NCBI GenBank assembly: GCA_004151065.3
Contig: NWUY0303974916.1
Span: forward strand, 1 to 28,597
DNA from: Larix sibirica
Lineage: Eukaryota > Streptophyta > Pinopsida > Pinales > Pinaceae
Direction: 5' to 3'
DNA length: 28,597 bases
The translations under genes and the position numbers were made by a program. Position 1 is the stretch's first letter. Each line of letters starts with the position of its first letter. Under the pieces are notes generated by a model. It did not search any database, was not told the origin of the DNA, and was given only the letters and a program-made list of their open reading frames with translations. Positions 9,891-20,337 of the stretch are shown one piece after another.

Positions 9891-10237
9891 TCATAAGCAC
9901 CACCAATAGTTTCAGTCGCGCAGATCGAGCGGACCCAGAGCCATTTTATTGGATCAATACCCATACACTTTGGACCCACTTATCGGAAGGAAGGCCAGGG
10001 CCGCACTCTCTATCTATCATCCCAAGGCAGTTTGGTTAGTCAATTTACCACCCGCTTAAGCTAGCTAGTTGTACCATCCAGCCATCCAGCATAAGTGTAA
10101 GAATATAAATCAGTATTGTTGGTGGACTCGTTCACCGCCCGCCGTCGAACCCGCCGCACAACTTGCCGAACCACTCGCTTCCTTTTGCGCGATTCGCTTC
10201 CGCTAATTATCTGTTCGTGGGGAATTTGAAACAGATA
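9891..10237. other. Intergenic stretch, no gene recognised
   Basis: An Arg-rich minus-strand frame (10061-10390) arises from a CG-rich stretch near 10135-10205 (cgcccgccgtcgaacccgcc). Its peptide has no recognisable domain. I see no other feature. Confidence 0.4.
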
Positions 10238-10282
10238 ACACACATAGAATAACCCGTTGCTCCTTCCAGGACATGGGGTATA
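10238..10282 (+). repeat. Member of the cacacata...ccttccaggacatggggtat family
   Basis: The segment has cacacatagaataaccc, then gctccttccaggacatgggg and tat. It matches the left part of the family seen at 3745, 16081 and 16200. The sequence tataagagaaa just after it resembles the plant mitochondrial promoter core, but the leading CRT is missing and nothing downstream looks transcribed, so I do not call a promoter. Confidence 0.55.
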
Positions 10283-10399
10283 AGAGAAAATTAATGCACT
10301 TTGAATTACTACCTCTTGGGCATGGAGGATGGAAACAGGGACACAACCGCTGGTATATTTGTAAACCGTGAAGCGGTATCTACCTAGCATGCTGGGAAT

Positions 10400-11015
10400 A
10401 AACTACTAGCCACTTAGGTAAAGGAAGTCATGGTAAAGTATTTCACCTTCTGTGAGGCCCCTTTTGGCAGATGCCCTTACATCCAGCCAGGACAGGGTTA
10501 TAATAGCTACTATTCTGTGAGGCCCTTCCATTCGGAAAAGAAAGGCGGTTTGAAAAAGCTCCCCTTTCTACGGTTCTGACCGGATAAAACGTGGGGCATT
10601 TATAGAAAAGTACGCTTCCGCAAATTGAAGTTCCAACAAAAATATTATACGGGCCTAGCTGAGACTATTGGGCTGGGATGAATGGTCTTGCTGGCTGGTC
10701 GGCTTCTCTCGCTTGCTAAAGTTTAATAGGCTTTCCATAGATAGGGATATATGACCCGAATAGATGGATTAACTGGTTGTAATTTATGAAGGTGCTAAGC
10801 TAAGATCACCTATTTAAATGAAAAGAAAAAAATAGATAAATAAATTATATCACCTTCCAATCATTCAACAACTAATCACACGGACCATCATTCCCCAATG
10901 GCCCAATATAAGCAAATTTGACGTACCCTTCGATGACCCGTAGGGCCTCTCCTTCGTACCTCAGTCGAGTGTTTCGTCTTGGATGTTTTGGAAACAATGG
11001 AGGGAGCTGTTCTTC
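10400..11015. other. Intergenic stretch, no gene recognised
   Basis: No reading frame of interest. The word tctgtgaggcccctt/ccttcc occurs twice (near 10449 and 10514), a small direct duplication. The word tcgtacctcagtcgagtgttt near 10954 resembles tcgtacctcatatgagtgttt near 7693. Confidence 0.4.
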
Positions 11016-11020
11016 TTGGA

Positions 11021-11076
11021 TTTATTCTTGGACGTCTTCTTGGAACCAATGCATTATCTTACTTACGTTGCACCTG
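11021..11076. repeat. Dispersed direct repeat, copy 2 (partner 3201-3256)
   Basis: This copy shares the start tttattcttgga, the core ttggaaccaatgc, cttacttac and the end gcacctg with the copy at 3.2 kb, in the same orientation. It is preceded by a related half-unit ending ttttggaaacaatgg. Confidence 0.7.
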
Positions 11077-11189
11077 CTTTAAAAAAGTTTATGAAACAAA
11101 TTTTGTATAATATCAAATATAATGCAAGCTTATAAACTAACCCATCCTCCAGGAGAAGCATTGATTGATTTTATTTCATTTATTTCATT

Positions 11190-11660
11190 TATTACATCTT
11201 ATGATAAAGGCGTTCCCAACTGCACTATCTTACAAGAAAAGCGCTCCCCATATTATCCAGTCCGCCTTTCTTTACCCATTCAATACGCATTACCCAGTTC
11301 GCTTTATGTTCAATCCGCACCTGCCCACATCTGCCAAGAGAGGCGTACCCATCATTCAAAATAGAAAGCTCCCTTCATTACCAGACATACTAATTAGCTC
11401 TCTTACTTGATACCCATCTCACGTACCGATAATTCCCAGCTTTCAGGAAACAATCCTACAGCACCAGTACCACGATTATTCCAATAACCCAATAATCAGT
11501 ACGCTGCTTTATCCATGAAAAATGCATTAACAAAGTAAGTTCAATCTAATTTACGCATGAAGTTCAATCCCCCATTATGCTTTCAGTTCATCCACACATT
11601 ACCACTTTCAGGAACCAAGTTTTCAGGAACCAATACTCCACGACTTCAGTACCCAATAAC
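11190..11660 (-). repeat. Pyrimidine-skewed stretch, complement of the purine-rich family
   Basis: The plus strand is C/T/A-rich (attacccagttcgctttatg, caatccgcacctgcccac, tttcaggaaccaa twice near 11606 and 11622). Its reverse complement shows the gggtaatgcg-type words seen on the plus strand at 3400-3560 and 23880-24070. It is therefore an inverted member of the same compositional family. The open frames 11122-11364 and 11165-11410 overlap in different frames and show no motif. Confidence 0.4.
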
Positions 11661-11670
11661 CATAGATCAC

Positions 11671-11775
11671 ATTGTTGGGATTAAGGCGGTCAAACGGACG
11701 GAAAAAAACATATTGTGAGGTTATGCAGGTCAACGGACAGAATAAACCATTGTTGCGATTGGGCCCGGACACTTA
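11671..11775 (+). repeat. About 40-bp diverged tandem repeat
   Basis: Unit 1 (11671-11711) reads attgttgggattaaggcggt, then caaacggacggaaaaaaacat. Unit 2 (11712-11750) reads attgtgaggttatgcaggtc, then aacggacagaataaaccat. A partial unit 3 starts tgttgcgattgggcccgg. A further trace (gttgacggacgaataac) lies near 11804. The 83-codon open frame 11672-11923 covers the array and has no recognised family. Confidence 0.7.
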
Positions 11776-12173
11776 TTTATTAATTGTCTTGATTACGCAC
11801 ATAGTTGACGGACGAATAACTGCCCACCTTAAAGTAATGAGAAGAGTTATTCTGGGCGCCCGCTTGTTAGTAAAAATTAATGAACCTTTAGACAGAACCA
11901 GCAGCCATTGCAAGCTTTTTTAACCCTTATTTCTTTCTTTCGAGGTGCCCCACTCATTTTGCCCGTACTTTTTCCTGTTCCGTACCGGTGGATGTGGCAT
12001 GACTCAGGTATGCTACTTCGTGTGCGTGAAAATGTTTTTATCCTCATGGCTAGTGGTAATTGGAACCTCCTTACTGGGATTTACTCTTTACTCGAGTAGT
12101 GGCAATCCTGGATTGATTGATTTAAGAAATGGATCTACAGCATCAACTATTATTGACTATCGGGAATGACCTG

Positions 12174-12212
12174 AAGGCAAGGACTACGCTGATGGGCATC
12201 AATGCTTGGCGA
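12174..12212 (+). repeat. Dispersed repeat, inverted partner of 1515-1557
   Basis: This copy carries aaggcaaggactacgc and tcaatgcttggcga, identical to the reverse complement of the segment at 1.5 kb apart from the middle. Confidence 0.7.
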
Positions 12213-12550
12213 AATCCCAGTTATCCAAGAGAACCTTAAAGTATTATAAAGTGTGTGCGCGTCTAAACTTCACCAATGATTATTATTATTGGACGATAAA
12301 AATAGCATTTTAATTAAAAAAAAAAACCATGAATTATGTTTATCTCGGATTTATTTGGGTTTCGCTTATAACCATGAGTCAATGCCAATAATTTATGCAT
12401 GTCAGGTTGGCACCTTCATCTAAGGTAAGAGTGAAGGCGGCATAATAGGCTAGAGCGAGTGAGGCGCGAAGCCCTATTCAAAGTCCATTATACACTCTGC
12501 TAGTTTCTATTTGTTTATCTGGTTTCCAAGGCAATCCCCCCGTTTGGGTT
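12213..12550. other. Intergenic stretch, no gene recognised
   Basis: AT-rich, with an A run near 12317-12327 and no supported feature. Confidence 0.45.
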
Positions 12551-12580
12551 ATTTAAATACAAGCATAAACCTCTTGTGTA

Positions 12581-12622
12581 TAACCAGCATGGAGTAACCG
12601 GCATATAGTAACCAGCATGGAG
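12581..12622. repeat. 14-bp tandem repeat, 3 copies
   Basis: Units are taaccagcatggag (12581), taaccggcatatag (12595) and taaccagcatggag (12609), followed by a decayed tacagccatctcc. Related agcatggagta words occur again at about 12705. The minus-strand 84-codon ATG frame (12553-12807) overlaps the array. That peptide is Asp/Ala/Thr-containing with no known domain and may be an inverted fragment of the 3-nt-periodic family (gatgctggtactactcatg in the minus sense). Confidence 0.85.
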
Positions 12623-12819
12623 TACAGCCATCTCCAGTGGGATTTACTATTGGGCTCAACAGCATCAACATCATCAAGTATCAGGGATATACTCTTGGAT
12701 CGAAAGCATGGAGTATCAACATGAGTAGTACCAGCATCAAACGTTGTAAATGAGGCACCCTTCACACACACAGGGGCATCATAAGTAAAGCATCTCCATG
12801 AATCCATTCTAGATACAAA

Positions 12820-13530
12820 TGGTAAGTTCTTTTTATATAGAGGGTAGAGAGGTAGAGGGATATGGTTCCGTGATCACCGCACCTTGAGTGGCACTGAACA
12901 GACGGGACACATGGGTCCCTACAGAGCTTACCAATATGGAGCACACAGCAGGTCCAACCTCGAATGCATGGAAGGAATGCGTCAACATTACATACATTAA
13001 TTCACTTTTGTAGAATTAACATAGCCCCCATAAACACCAGTCATAGCCGCCGGCGTTGCCAGAAGTCCTAGTTGATAGCCAATAGTTCCAGGAGTTACCG
13101 GGAGTCCCATTTAAAGAGATAATGGTTTCGGATATTATCATAATAATGCAATTTTAACGCATCTATACATATTAAGGCGCCTTATTCAAGTAGATATGCT
13201 GCTACTTCAGCAACTACGTCGGGGACAGGCCATAATTTTGGGTACAACATATTGAAAAAAAGCCTATCATTCAGCATTTTCATTTGCGGAAATATCGTTA
13301 TTAGGGGGTTTGAGTAAATATAATCATTGCAGGTTCTCAAATGGATTTTGTTTATCTTTCATTTTGTGCTCCCTTCAAAAACTTTCTATGTAATCAGCAG
13401 AGCAGGATGGATTCAGACGCTTGGCTGGGATACTCAGATTTATACTATCCCCCTTTATTATATATAGTAGGAAGAAGTACTACGCTCCAGATTCAAACAT
13501 TATGCTCATTGGAATGACCGTTTCCCGTGC
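12820..13530. other. Intergenic stretch, no gene recognised
   Basis: No gene visible. The words catagccgcc, gccagaagtccta and gatagccaatagttcc near 13040-13090 resemble gccagaagctctagtc and catagccaatagcc near 22300-22430, another weak dispersed repeat. Confidence 0.4.
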
Positions 13531-13549
13531 TCAACTGGAAGCCCCCAAA

Positions 13550-14262
13550 TTATGAGGGGAATACTGATGGAACTGATCCTGGTAATAAGGAAGCTGGGAA
13601 TGCTTCTTCTTTATGATATGGGAACTAGTTATGCCGCTTCAACCGCTGGTTGTGCTACTGGGCATGCTGGTAATTCAGCTGCTATTTGGGCTGGCGATGC
13701 TGCTACTTCAAGTGCTTATGGCAATGATCTTGGTAATGCTGGTAATTATGCTCTTTCAACGGTTTCTGGGAATGAGAATGAGAACGCTATCCTTCAACTT
13801 ATGATTGAAATGCTTGTTCGACTGGTACTTATGGGAAGGCTGCTGGTAATGCTGGTGCGGCTGCTCCTTCTACTGTTGATTTCAATAATTTCATTTCTGC
13901 TTATAATGGAAGTACTCTTTAAACTGCTTGCTATTGGAACTGCTCGGGGAACTGAGGAAGCTGGAAATCCTGTTTCAACTTCTGATGGATGTTCCTGGAA
14001 ATCCTCCCAATTGATGTAGGTTATACTGGTCTTATTTCAATTATGCCCCTAGGAAGCTCCTTTTACTGGTGTGTCTTGGGCTGGGAATAAGGCTCCTTCA
14101 AATGTTGATTTCAATGTTGGTTCAACTGGTTATGATGCCGGGAATGCTGATTATACTGCTGGTCGTAATGCTGCTAAGAATTATGCTCCTTCAAATATCT
14201 TATGGCAATGATGGTGGTCATAGTGCTTTTGCTATAAATGCTGATACAAAAACAAGCCCTTC
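13550..14262 (+). repeat. Degenerate 3-nt-periodic repeat block 2
   Basis: This block has the same word set as block 1. The longest frame (13552-14019) begins Leu/Val/Met-rich, then passes through a stretch with the family-typical peptide (SAYGNDLGNAGNYALSTVSG), then drifts again, showing that the repeat phase changes inside a single open frame. The 24-mer at 13947-13970 matches block 1 (869-892). The stretch tgctccttcaaatatcttat followed by ggcaatgatggtg (14184-14216) matches block 3 (22164-22194) with a two-base deletion there. The block ends in TAG at about 14264. I consider it a repeat, not a gene. An ancestral Ala/Gly/Asn-rich protein is possible but unproven. Confidence 0.7.
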
Positions 14263-14269
14263 TTAGGCG

Positions 14270-15830
14270 CTTGCGTAGGGAAACTCTGAAAAATGGGTAC
14301 CCCAGGGTATTATAAAAGATAAATATAAAGAGATTGTCTATATACCCTTGCCTTGATCAATAGAAATGAAATCCATATATGTGGAAATTCCATATCTTGC
14401 CTAACTGATCGATAAATCAATTTATCCCTCGATCTCTGGTGCGAAACCTTTAAACTCTGGTATAACCAAATCAAGACGAAACGCTTGCTAACGATAAAAA
14501 TAGAGAGCTAAACGCATCTATATCTCACCTCCCCTTTCACCTAAACCCAGCCGCCCCTTTTTAGTCTATAACTTGCGGTGGACCTAAAAAGTTATTATGT
14601 TTTTCAGGTCCTGGGTCAACGGAACCCTAAATTTAGAATCCCGGCAATCCCATAAATGCTATAAATCCTAGCAAGTTATTTTGCCTATCCGTGTGAACGT
14701 TTTCAAATGCAATTCTTCGAAAAGAAAAGAAAACTAAAAAAACGTTAAATATGATTTTCTTTTCGGGACCCACCCTCATCTTTTGTTTATTATTGGGCAA
14801 CCCAACTTGAGTTTGATATGGTGATGGACTAGTATTAATAACAAATATTTTGGAGAGTAAGTATTTATACTCACACCCTCCCCCCATCCCTACTGGCTTT
14901 ACCCCATACTCTCATAAGATAAAATAAAGCCCCGGAAGACTAACTCTGGTATAGTTACTCATCCTCCAACTCCTTATCTCTCGGTTTCCTCAGATTATTT
15001 GACTCAGATTGAAACCACGGGCTGCTTTAATAAACGCGCTGGCTTGCTGCTTCGAGTGACCTGGAAAACAACGAAGACCTTGCCGCCATAAGACCAGATC
15101 CATTACAAAGGAAGACCCATTATGCTTCGCTCGACTATACCGAGCAACACTGGATTATGCTTTGCTTGACAAGAAATAAAAAGCACCTCACCAAACACTA
15201 GCATTGATCTTGCACCCGGATACGTGAAACAGTGAAACCGTCACCTGCCATCACACTGAATGAACGCTTCGCTTCTTTCAATGTTTTTCGCCCTATAAAA
15301 GGGGAGCGAGGTAAGATACTTAATACCGTACGCTAGTAGGAAGATCAGGGGTTTGAACACTCCACAGGTAGGGCTGGTCTCCTGTCAGAAAGGTTCGTTA
15401 ATAAATAATACAACTGCATGCACGCATCAACCCACGTTGATAAAATGGGGTCCACCAAAGGGTTCTTTCAAAGCGGCTTCGCGCCTACCTGTTCCAATTG
15501 AATTTATCCCACCCACTGGGTCCCCGTTGATTGACCTTAGGTACGTTAGTATTGCCCAGCTTAATGCAATAATCCCCAGCCAGCTGCCTTGCCTTTAATC
15601 TCTTTATACCTGAACGTCTGGTCCGTTGAGATCTTGCCTCCTGTGCCTGACTGAGGAGATCTCAATTTAGACCTGACAATGATGAAATTGAACTGGCATA
15701 TTAACGTGTTGTGGTTATATCCTCTTGGGCCACCACCTTTCAGCGAACACACCATCTTTTGTTACTGAAATTACCACTGATTGAAATATGATAGGTATTG
15801 CCATAGGCCACCTTTATGTACTGAATTTAC
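14270..15830. other. Intergenic stretch, no gene recognised
   Basis: No standard gene or RNA is seen. The words cattatgcttcgctcgac (near 15118) and gattatgctttgcttgac (near 15154) form a short direct duplication. An 81-codon frame at 15353-15598 and its antisense partner at 15561-15755 have no recognisable motif. Confidence 0.45.
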
Positions 15831-15975
15831 CCTATAAATATGTCCTTTTTGTCTTGCTTAGTCCATATAAACGCCAGCCTTATACTATGGTATGGGGCTA
15901 TTCACCTACTTTTCATCATATTGGGTGGCTTCAACTCTACAGCTGATGACCTTTACTCCCATGGATACTCTATTT

Positions 15976-16060
15976 GGGCTTGTTTCTCTGGCACTACTGG
16001 GGCGCTTAGGCTTGTTTCCAACATAGGGGGCTGTACATACTACTAGGGCTTGTCTCTATA
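15976..16060 (+). repeat. Dispersed direct repeat (partner 7168-7250)
   Basis: Shared words in order are ggcttgtttctctgg, cc.acatagggggct, gtaca and tagggcttg. The intervening bases differ by substitutions and short indels. It sits inside a 68-codon open frame (15840-16046) without known homology. Confidence 0.6.
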
Positions 16061-16080
16061 TAAGGGCGCACATAGATAGA

Positions 16081-16620
16081 ACACCCACCACCTTCCAGGG
16101 CATGGTGTATCGATAACTGGTTAAACTACTGGGCTTTGTGCTATTGGGAAAGATCCTAACTGACTACTTACTCACAGCCCCACCTGCTTCACCTGACTAA
16201 CTCACTGCCTCCTTCCAGGGCATGGGGTATTATTAAAATAAAAGGGGGGGGTAACATGACTAGAATTGCCTCCAGTTTACGTCAAACTGTTCTCGCAAAG
16301 AGAACCGCAACCTCCTGTTCATATGGGATTGAAACAGGTGGGCCTAACAATTCCTTTCATAGTAACACGTACTGCAACTGTTAACACACAAACATCTCCT
16401 TTTGGTTACGCGGGGGATCTACGACAGTTCAAGTTGAACTGGTCACACGTGGACAACCATCTCCAGGGCACGGGGGAAAGAAAACTGGTTACGTAAAAAC
16501 CATCCTGGTCACGGGGAATTAAAAGGTAAAGAACACATATGGTAACGATATATTTTGTAAACTAGTAACGTAAAACTCCTTCCCGGTAACGTAGAACTGG
16601 CTTTGGGCTATTGGGAATGA
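16081..16620 (+). repeat. Cluster of the ccttccagggcatggggtat / actggttacgtaaaactcc family
   Basis: The word ccttccagggcatggtgtat occurs at 16091-16110 and ccttccagggcatggggtat at 16211-16230. A variant (ccatctccagggcacggggg) occurs near 16458. The right-hand word actggttacgtaaaa is at 16484-16498, actagtaacgtaaaactcct at 16561-16580, and ggtaacgtagaactgg at 16585-16600. Together with 3745-3870 and 10238-10282 this defines a dispersed repeat of about 80-110 bp with local amplification here. An 8-G run lies at 16244-16251. Confidence 0.65.
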
Positions 16621-17640
16621 CTCCATACTATTAGCTGTCTTAAGCAGTTAAGAAGCACTAACTTTGAACTTAACTTCACTTCAATATCCTTCACACTTAA
16701 CATTAACTAGCTCTTATTAAACTAACAACTCTTTCTTATTCTATTTGGCTAAGCCTGATCCAACTCGTTTTAATTAGCTTCAGACTGGGCCCTATGAACT
16801 GGACTGTAAGGTCTATCTTTATTTAGTACAATGCCTGGCAGCCCTTTTCCATGTTAAGAAGCCTTAATAAACTATCTTAATCCAAGCATTAAGCTGCCGG
16901 GACTTCCTATGGACTGTAGAGAATGAAAGCCCAGTGCCACCTTATACAGTGAAAGACTTCCGGTAAGGGTACTACTACTTGCCTTCAAGGGTAACTACTA
17001 ACTAGCCTTAAGGTTGGTTTGTCCATTATTTCCAAATTATTATACCTTGTATTGATAGTGAAATAATTGAAAGAGAAATAAAGCTAAGCATCAAAATAAA
17101 CATCAACACTTACTTGGATTGCCCTTTGGTTATGTAAACTGGCGGAACTCTTATTGGGGACGGTGTATGAATGGTAAGAGGATTTAGTGCGAGTAGGGTA
17201 ACTACAGCTACTAATAGTGTAACCTAGTAGTCACTGCTTAAGGCTTTCATTCACTCTATCTATTTTATCTATGTGGATTTCATAGGACTAATGGCAAGGA
17301 CGTATAGATGCAAGTCTCAATGGTACAATCGACGGAAGCAGGTAGGGATACTAGTATATCTATTCATAAAAGCTACAGGCACTGGGCTGCCACTAACGAA
17401 GCCTGTTGAAATACAAGTTGCTTGCACTCTAGAGTTTAAATGGTGCAAGTGAAATTATTCCCTCCTAATAAAAGGCAGTTTCTCCTAATGATAAAGATAA
17501 GGTGTAATGTTTTTGTACTTGCCATGGGAAGGACGTATCACTGCAATATTGTAATGAGTAATAGGTTTTTTAGTAGGTCTGGCCTGGGCACAGTAAAGTA
17601 GTAGCTGTAGCCCACATGCACAAGAACTAATGGGGAATAT
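16621..17640. other. Intergenic stretch, no gene recognised
   Basis: No supported gene or RNA. It contains the word actgcttaaggctttcattc near 17235, related to 7248. A minus-strand 66-codon frame at 17485-17685 shows no motif. Confidence 0.4.
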
Positions 17641-18172
17641 ATGTTGTTTATTATTCCCCTTCCGGCTGACACTAGAAGCCATCAAATATGCGTCAACGTA
17701 TTGATTATTTTCAATTTACAATTAACATTAATTGTAGAATATATAGTAGTTACCACTGGGGGCCCTGTACGGTCCTCTACCCCACCAACACGGCAGGACC
17801 TATGGATCACAGGAGGAAACCCCAGACAGATGGGGGGGGATTGTATTATAATTCCCCATATTATTATTAATTGGAAACGTATATATGCGATCTCAGACTC
17901 TATTTGTTATTATTTACATAGTATTCTACTATCTCATTTTTTTTATGATCTATCCCATACCTATGAAGAAGAGCATAAGTTTAATAGTGGGACACTCTAG
18001 TACACTCTATGTTCACCTGAGTTAGCATTATTCCATTATGTATGACTATGCTCTCTCGGATCTATGGGATAACCTCAACGATGGACAAGTTAAACGTATA
18101 TATATAACTGACTTATTACTTAATAACTATCGCAGTAGTAGTTTACATAATAAGGGAATCCTTGCTATATAA
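17641..18172 (+). pseudogene. Coding-like island, probably one frameshifted gene relic
   Basis: An ATG-initiated frame runs from 17641 to TAG at 17998 (119 residues). Its second half (IINWKRIYAISDSICYYLHS and FFYDLSHTYEEEHKFNSG) has a protein-like composition. A second open stretch in another frame follows at once, from 18026 to TAA at 18170 (ATG at 18038). Its peptide includes YDYALSDLWDNLNDGQVKRI and YITDLLLNNYRSSSLHN, which also looks protein-like. An 8-G run at 17832-17839 is a plausible slippage site in the first part. The segment IYAISDSI recalls the YTDTDSI motif of family-B DNA polymerases, but key Asp and Thr are absent, so I do not claim it. Family unknown. Confidence 0.35.
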
Positions 18173-18201
18173 GAAAGAAACTATCTTAAGGGTATAGTTT
18201 A

Positions 18202-18498
18202 TTAAAAATATCTCCATTTGAAATCCCCGAGGGAATAAAAATGGGAATTTATATTTCCTATGAAATAAGGACCCGTAGGGGGAGAGGAACGTTTAGTTGC
18301 TCTCCCGACGATAGGAGGGCCGCCATCGTTTTCAAACTTCGATTGGACGCTAGGAGATCGAGCGACGAACCACCCATTCGCCAAAAGTGGTGGAGGGCAA
18401 TCAATATACGAAGACCATTGGGGAGTTTTTTGAAATGTCCCAACAACCAAACAACAAACATGGAGGGATTTTATATTGAAAATAGTGTACTTAGGTAA
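18202..18498. other. GC-richer segment open on both strands
   Basis: An ATG frame on the plus strand (18241-18498, 85 residues, Arg-rich) overlaps minus-strand frames 18202-18450 (82 residues) and 18258-18461. The segment 18275-18425 is richer in G, C and CpG than its surroundings (ggagaggaacg, ctctcccgacg, ggagatcgagcgacgaacc). Openness in three frames suggests stop-poor sequence such as structured RNA or intron-derived DNA rather than a specific protein. I cannot identify a group II intron domain V in it. Confidence 0.3.
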
Positions 18499-18499
18499 T

Positions 18500-19090
18500 A
18501 ATGTGCTAACTAAGGATCACACACTTCAAATGGGACAATTTCAACGTAATATATTATATATGTGGCTGCATGGCTAAATCAATATGCTCATATGTAACCA
18601 AGAATGTTTCATGGTTAAACCTATAATAGTTAAACCAATGGAAACTAGAAACATGGAAACGGTTTTATTATTATGTATATCCCACGGACTCATGCTAAAT
18701 AGGTATATGGGTAACTTATCTTCTCCTTCCTCTCTGCTATATGAAATTGGGACAGGGTGCTAGGATCACCTCATCAATTTTCATTTACCTTATTGATTCC
18801 CCAAGGGTGCTAGGGCAGCATATATCTGAGTCCTAGAAATAAACTTACTGAGGCATACTAGAGAATAATCTCCATTTTATTTCCCCGTATTCATTGGACT
18901 TAATCAATGGTCCAACGGTTGAAGGTGATATTTATTTACTTAGAAATGGTATTTCAAAAACTTTCCAACAGATTGGGGGATGCCAAGCTATGCCTCCATT
19001 GACGGGATTTCCACTTGCTAGGATATGAACCGAGGGCTGGGATAAGGCTATAGGTATATGGCAGACTTATTGGCTTATTTAGCCTGTATA
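18500..19090. other. Intergenic stretch, no gene recognised
   Basis: The word gggtgctagg occurs near 18756 and 18806. Nothing else is supported. Confidence 0.4.
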
Positions 19091-19094
19091 GATT

Positions 19095-19358
19095 TTGGTG
19101 GAGGAAGTGCAAGGGAAGAATCAATTTATTAATAGCCTTTCTGGTTCAGAGCAATTGGTTGGAACAGAGTTTAGAACAACTTCTCATTTTAGGGTTTCCC
19201 TATTAAAAACTTTGTTTCTAGGGGTATGCGCCATAATCAGCATCATTCGGGCAATGAAAGCAAAGAATCATATAATAATTACATTTCACGACGTTGCACT
19301 AGGAGAGGCAGGATGGTTTAATTTGCTTTTTGGTTTTGTGGAACCTTCGCCTAAATGA
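19095..19358 (+). other. Unassigned 87-codon open frame
   Basis: The frame begins with GTG or an upstream codon and ends at TGA. The peptide is protein-like, with a hydrophobic centre (LLKTLFLGVCAIISII) followed by a charged segment (RAMKAKNHIIITFHDVALG). That could be a single membrane-spanning stretch, but no family is recognised and there is no neighbouring gene for context. Confidence 0.2.
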
Positions 19359-19482
19359 GGATGGATGAAAAGACGGCTTGCGGTTGGCAAAACCTTGCTT
19401 TTATGGAGTCGTCCTACCATTGCACTTTGGGATAACCTTTATGGAGGAATAACAACATTTTAAGATATTCACACAGATAGGA

Positions 19483-19492
19483 GGGGGGGGGG
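19483..19492. repeat. Homopolymer run of 10 G with repeated context
   Basis: The run is embedded in acacagatagga-G10-atgg. The same context occurs at 22853-22876 as acacggata-G11-atg, which shows that the G run and its flanks were copied together. Confidence 0.85.
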
Positions 19493-19630
19493 ATGGCACT
19501 GCTAAGATAATTTGATTTCTGCCCGTAGTAGCGTATTATGATTTGCTCTGACTTACCTATAGGAGCCTCCTACTTCCTATTTCAACTAGATTCCTAATCG
19601 AACTCATCTTACTATGCTGGCTAATACTAT

Positions 19631-20000
19631 CTACGCTGACGGTAAAATTAGAGTTGGTAGGTAGTAAGAAGAATGATGGGTAGTGTAATTAGGACGAAGA
19701 TTGAGAGTGTTCTGTCCCCTGCTCCACCATAGCACCACATATAAGACCAGAAGACCAATGAAGCAAACGAAATGTATAAACTCTTGAATCGACAGCATCG
19801 AGCACCACCTGTGATCGATTGGCAGCATTGCCTCTTAGATTGACTGTTGCTCGCCGGGATTGAGTACATAAGAAGCCTCTAACCAAGGGCCATAAGCCTT
19901 GATACTATCAACAGAAAGCCAAGTCCAAAAGATATTATTTCCATAACAGACAATAAAAAGATAAACAGATGCTGGTAACCTTTTTTTTTACTTACCTTCC
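19631..20000 (-). other. Minus-strand coding-like stretch with one stop
   Basis: In one minus-strand frame from about 19990 down to 19631 the peptide includes YGNNIFWTWLSVDSIKAYGP, then WLEASYVLNPGEQQ, a TAA, then MLPIDHRWCSM. The word YGPWL is reminiscent of the YGxWLRA words after the zinc knuckle of plant non-LTR element ORF1 proteins, but no CCHC knuckle is visible. Overlapping minus frames (19648-19869, 19689-19886) are also open, so the call is weak. Confidence 0.2.
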
Positions 20001-20217
20001 TTATTACTTGCCTTCCCGGATAAGCGTGCGTTAGCGACTGGCTTCAGAGATAAAGCTATTGCAGCCTGGACCTTGTGGGTGGACAATCAATCATGGCATA
20101 AAGCTAGGGTCCAATTAGGAAGAACTCTATATCATGCTTGAGACATATTAAAGTTCAGTTGTATTTATATAATAATATATGAGGATACAGATAAAATATA
20201 TTTTAAGGCTCCTTCCT

Positions 20218-20314
20218 GGGCTAAAAGCTATGGATCTTCCAAGGCTCCAGGGCTTCTGGGCTATTTCACAAAGCTCCCGGGACGGGCTCTAGGGCTTAAG
20301 GCTATGGGTCTTCC
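20218..20314 (+). repeat. Short direct repeats around gggct..aaggctatggrtcttcc
   Basis: The words gggctaaaagctatggatct (from 20218) and gggcttaaggctatgggtct (from 20292) are each followed by tcc. Between them, aaggctccagggcttctggg and aagctcccgggacgggct are further variants. It is a small diverged array. Confidence 0.65.
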
Positions 20315-20337
20315 TTCCAAAAAGGAGGAGAGGATGG

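Noticed and set aside
10277-10288. Plant mitochondrial promoter-like tataagagaaa
   Set aside because: The usual CRTA core is not present and no gene follows. The word lies at the edge of a dispersed repeat copy.
10061-10390. 109-codon Arg-rich minus-strand frame
   Set aside because: The Arg run comes from a short CG-rich patch; there is no recognisable domain, and the frame crosses a dispersed repeat copy.
17905-17930. DNA polymerase motif C (YTDTDSI-like) reading IYAISDSI
   Set aside because: The essential Asp and Thr positions are not conserved and no other polymerase motif is seen nearby.
19840-19960. LINE ORF1 zinc-knuckle context suggested by YGPWL on the minus strand
   Set aside because: No CCHC cysteine/histidine pattern is present, and one short word is not sufficient.
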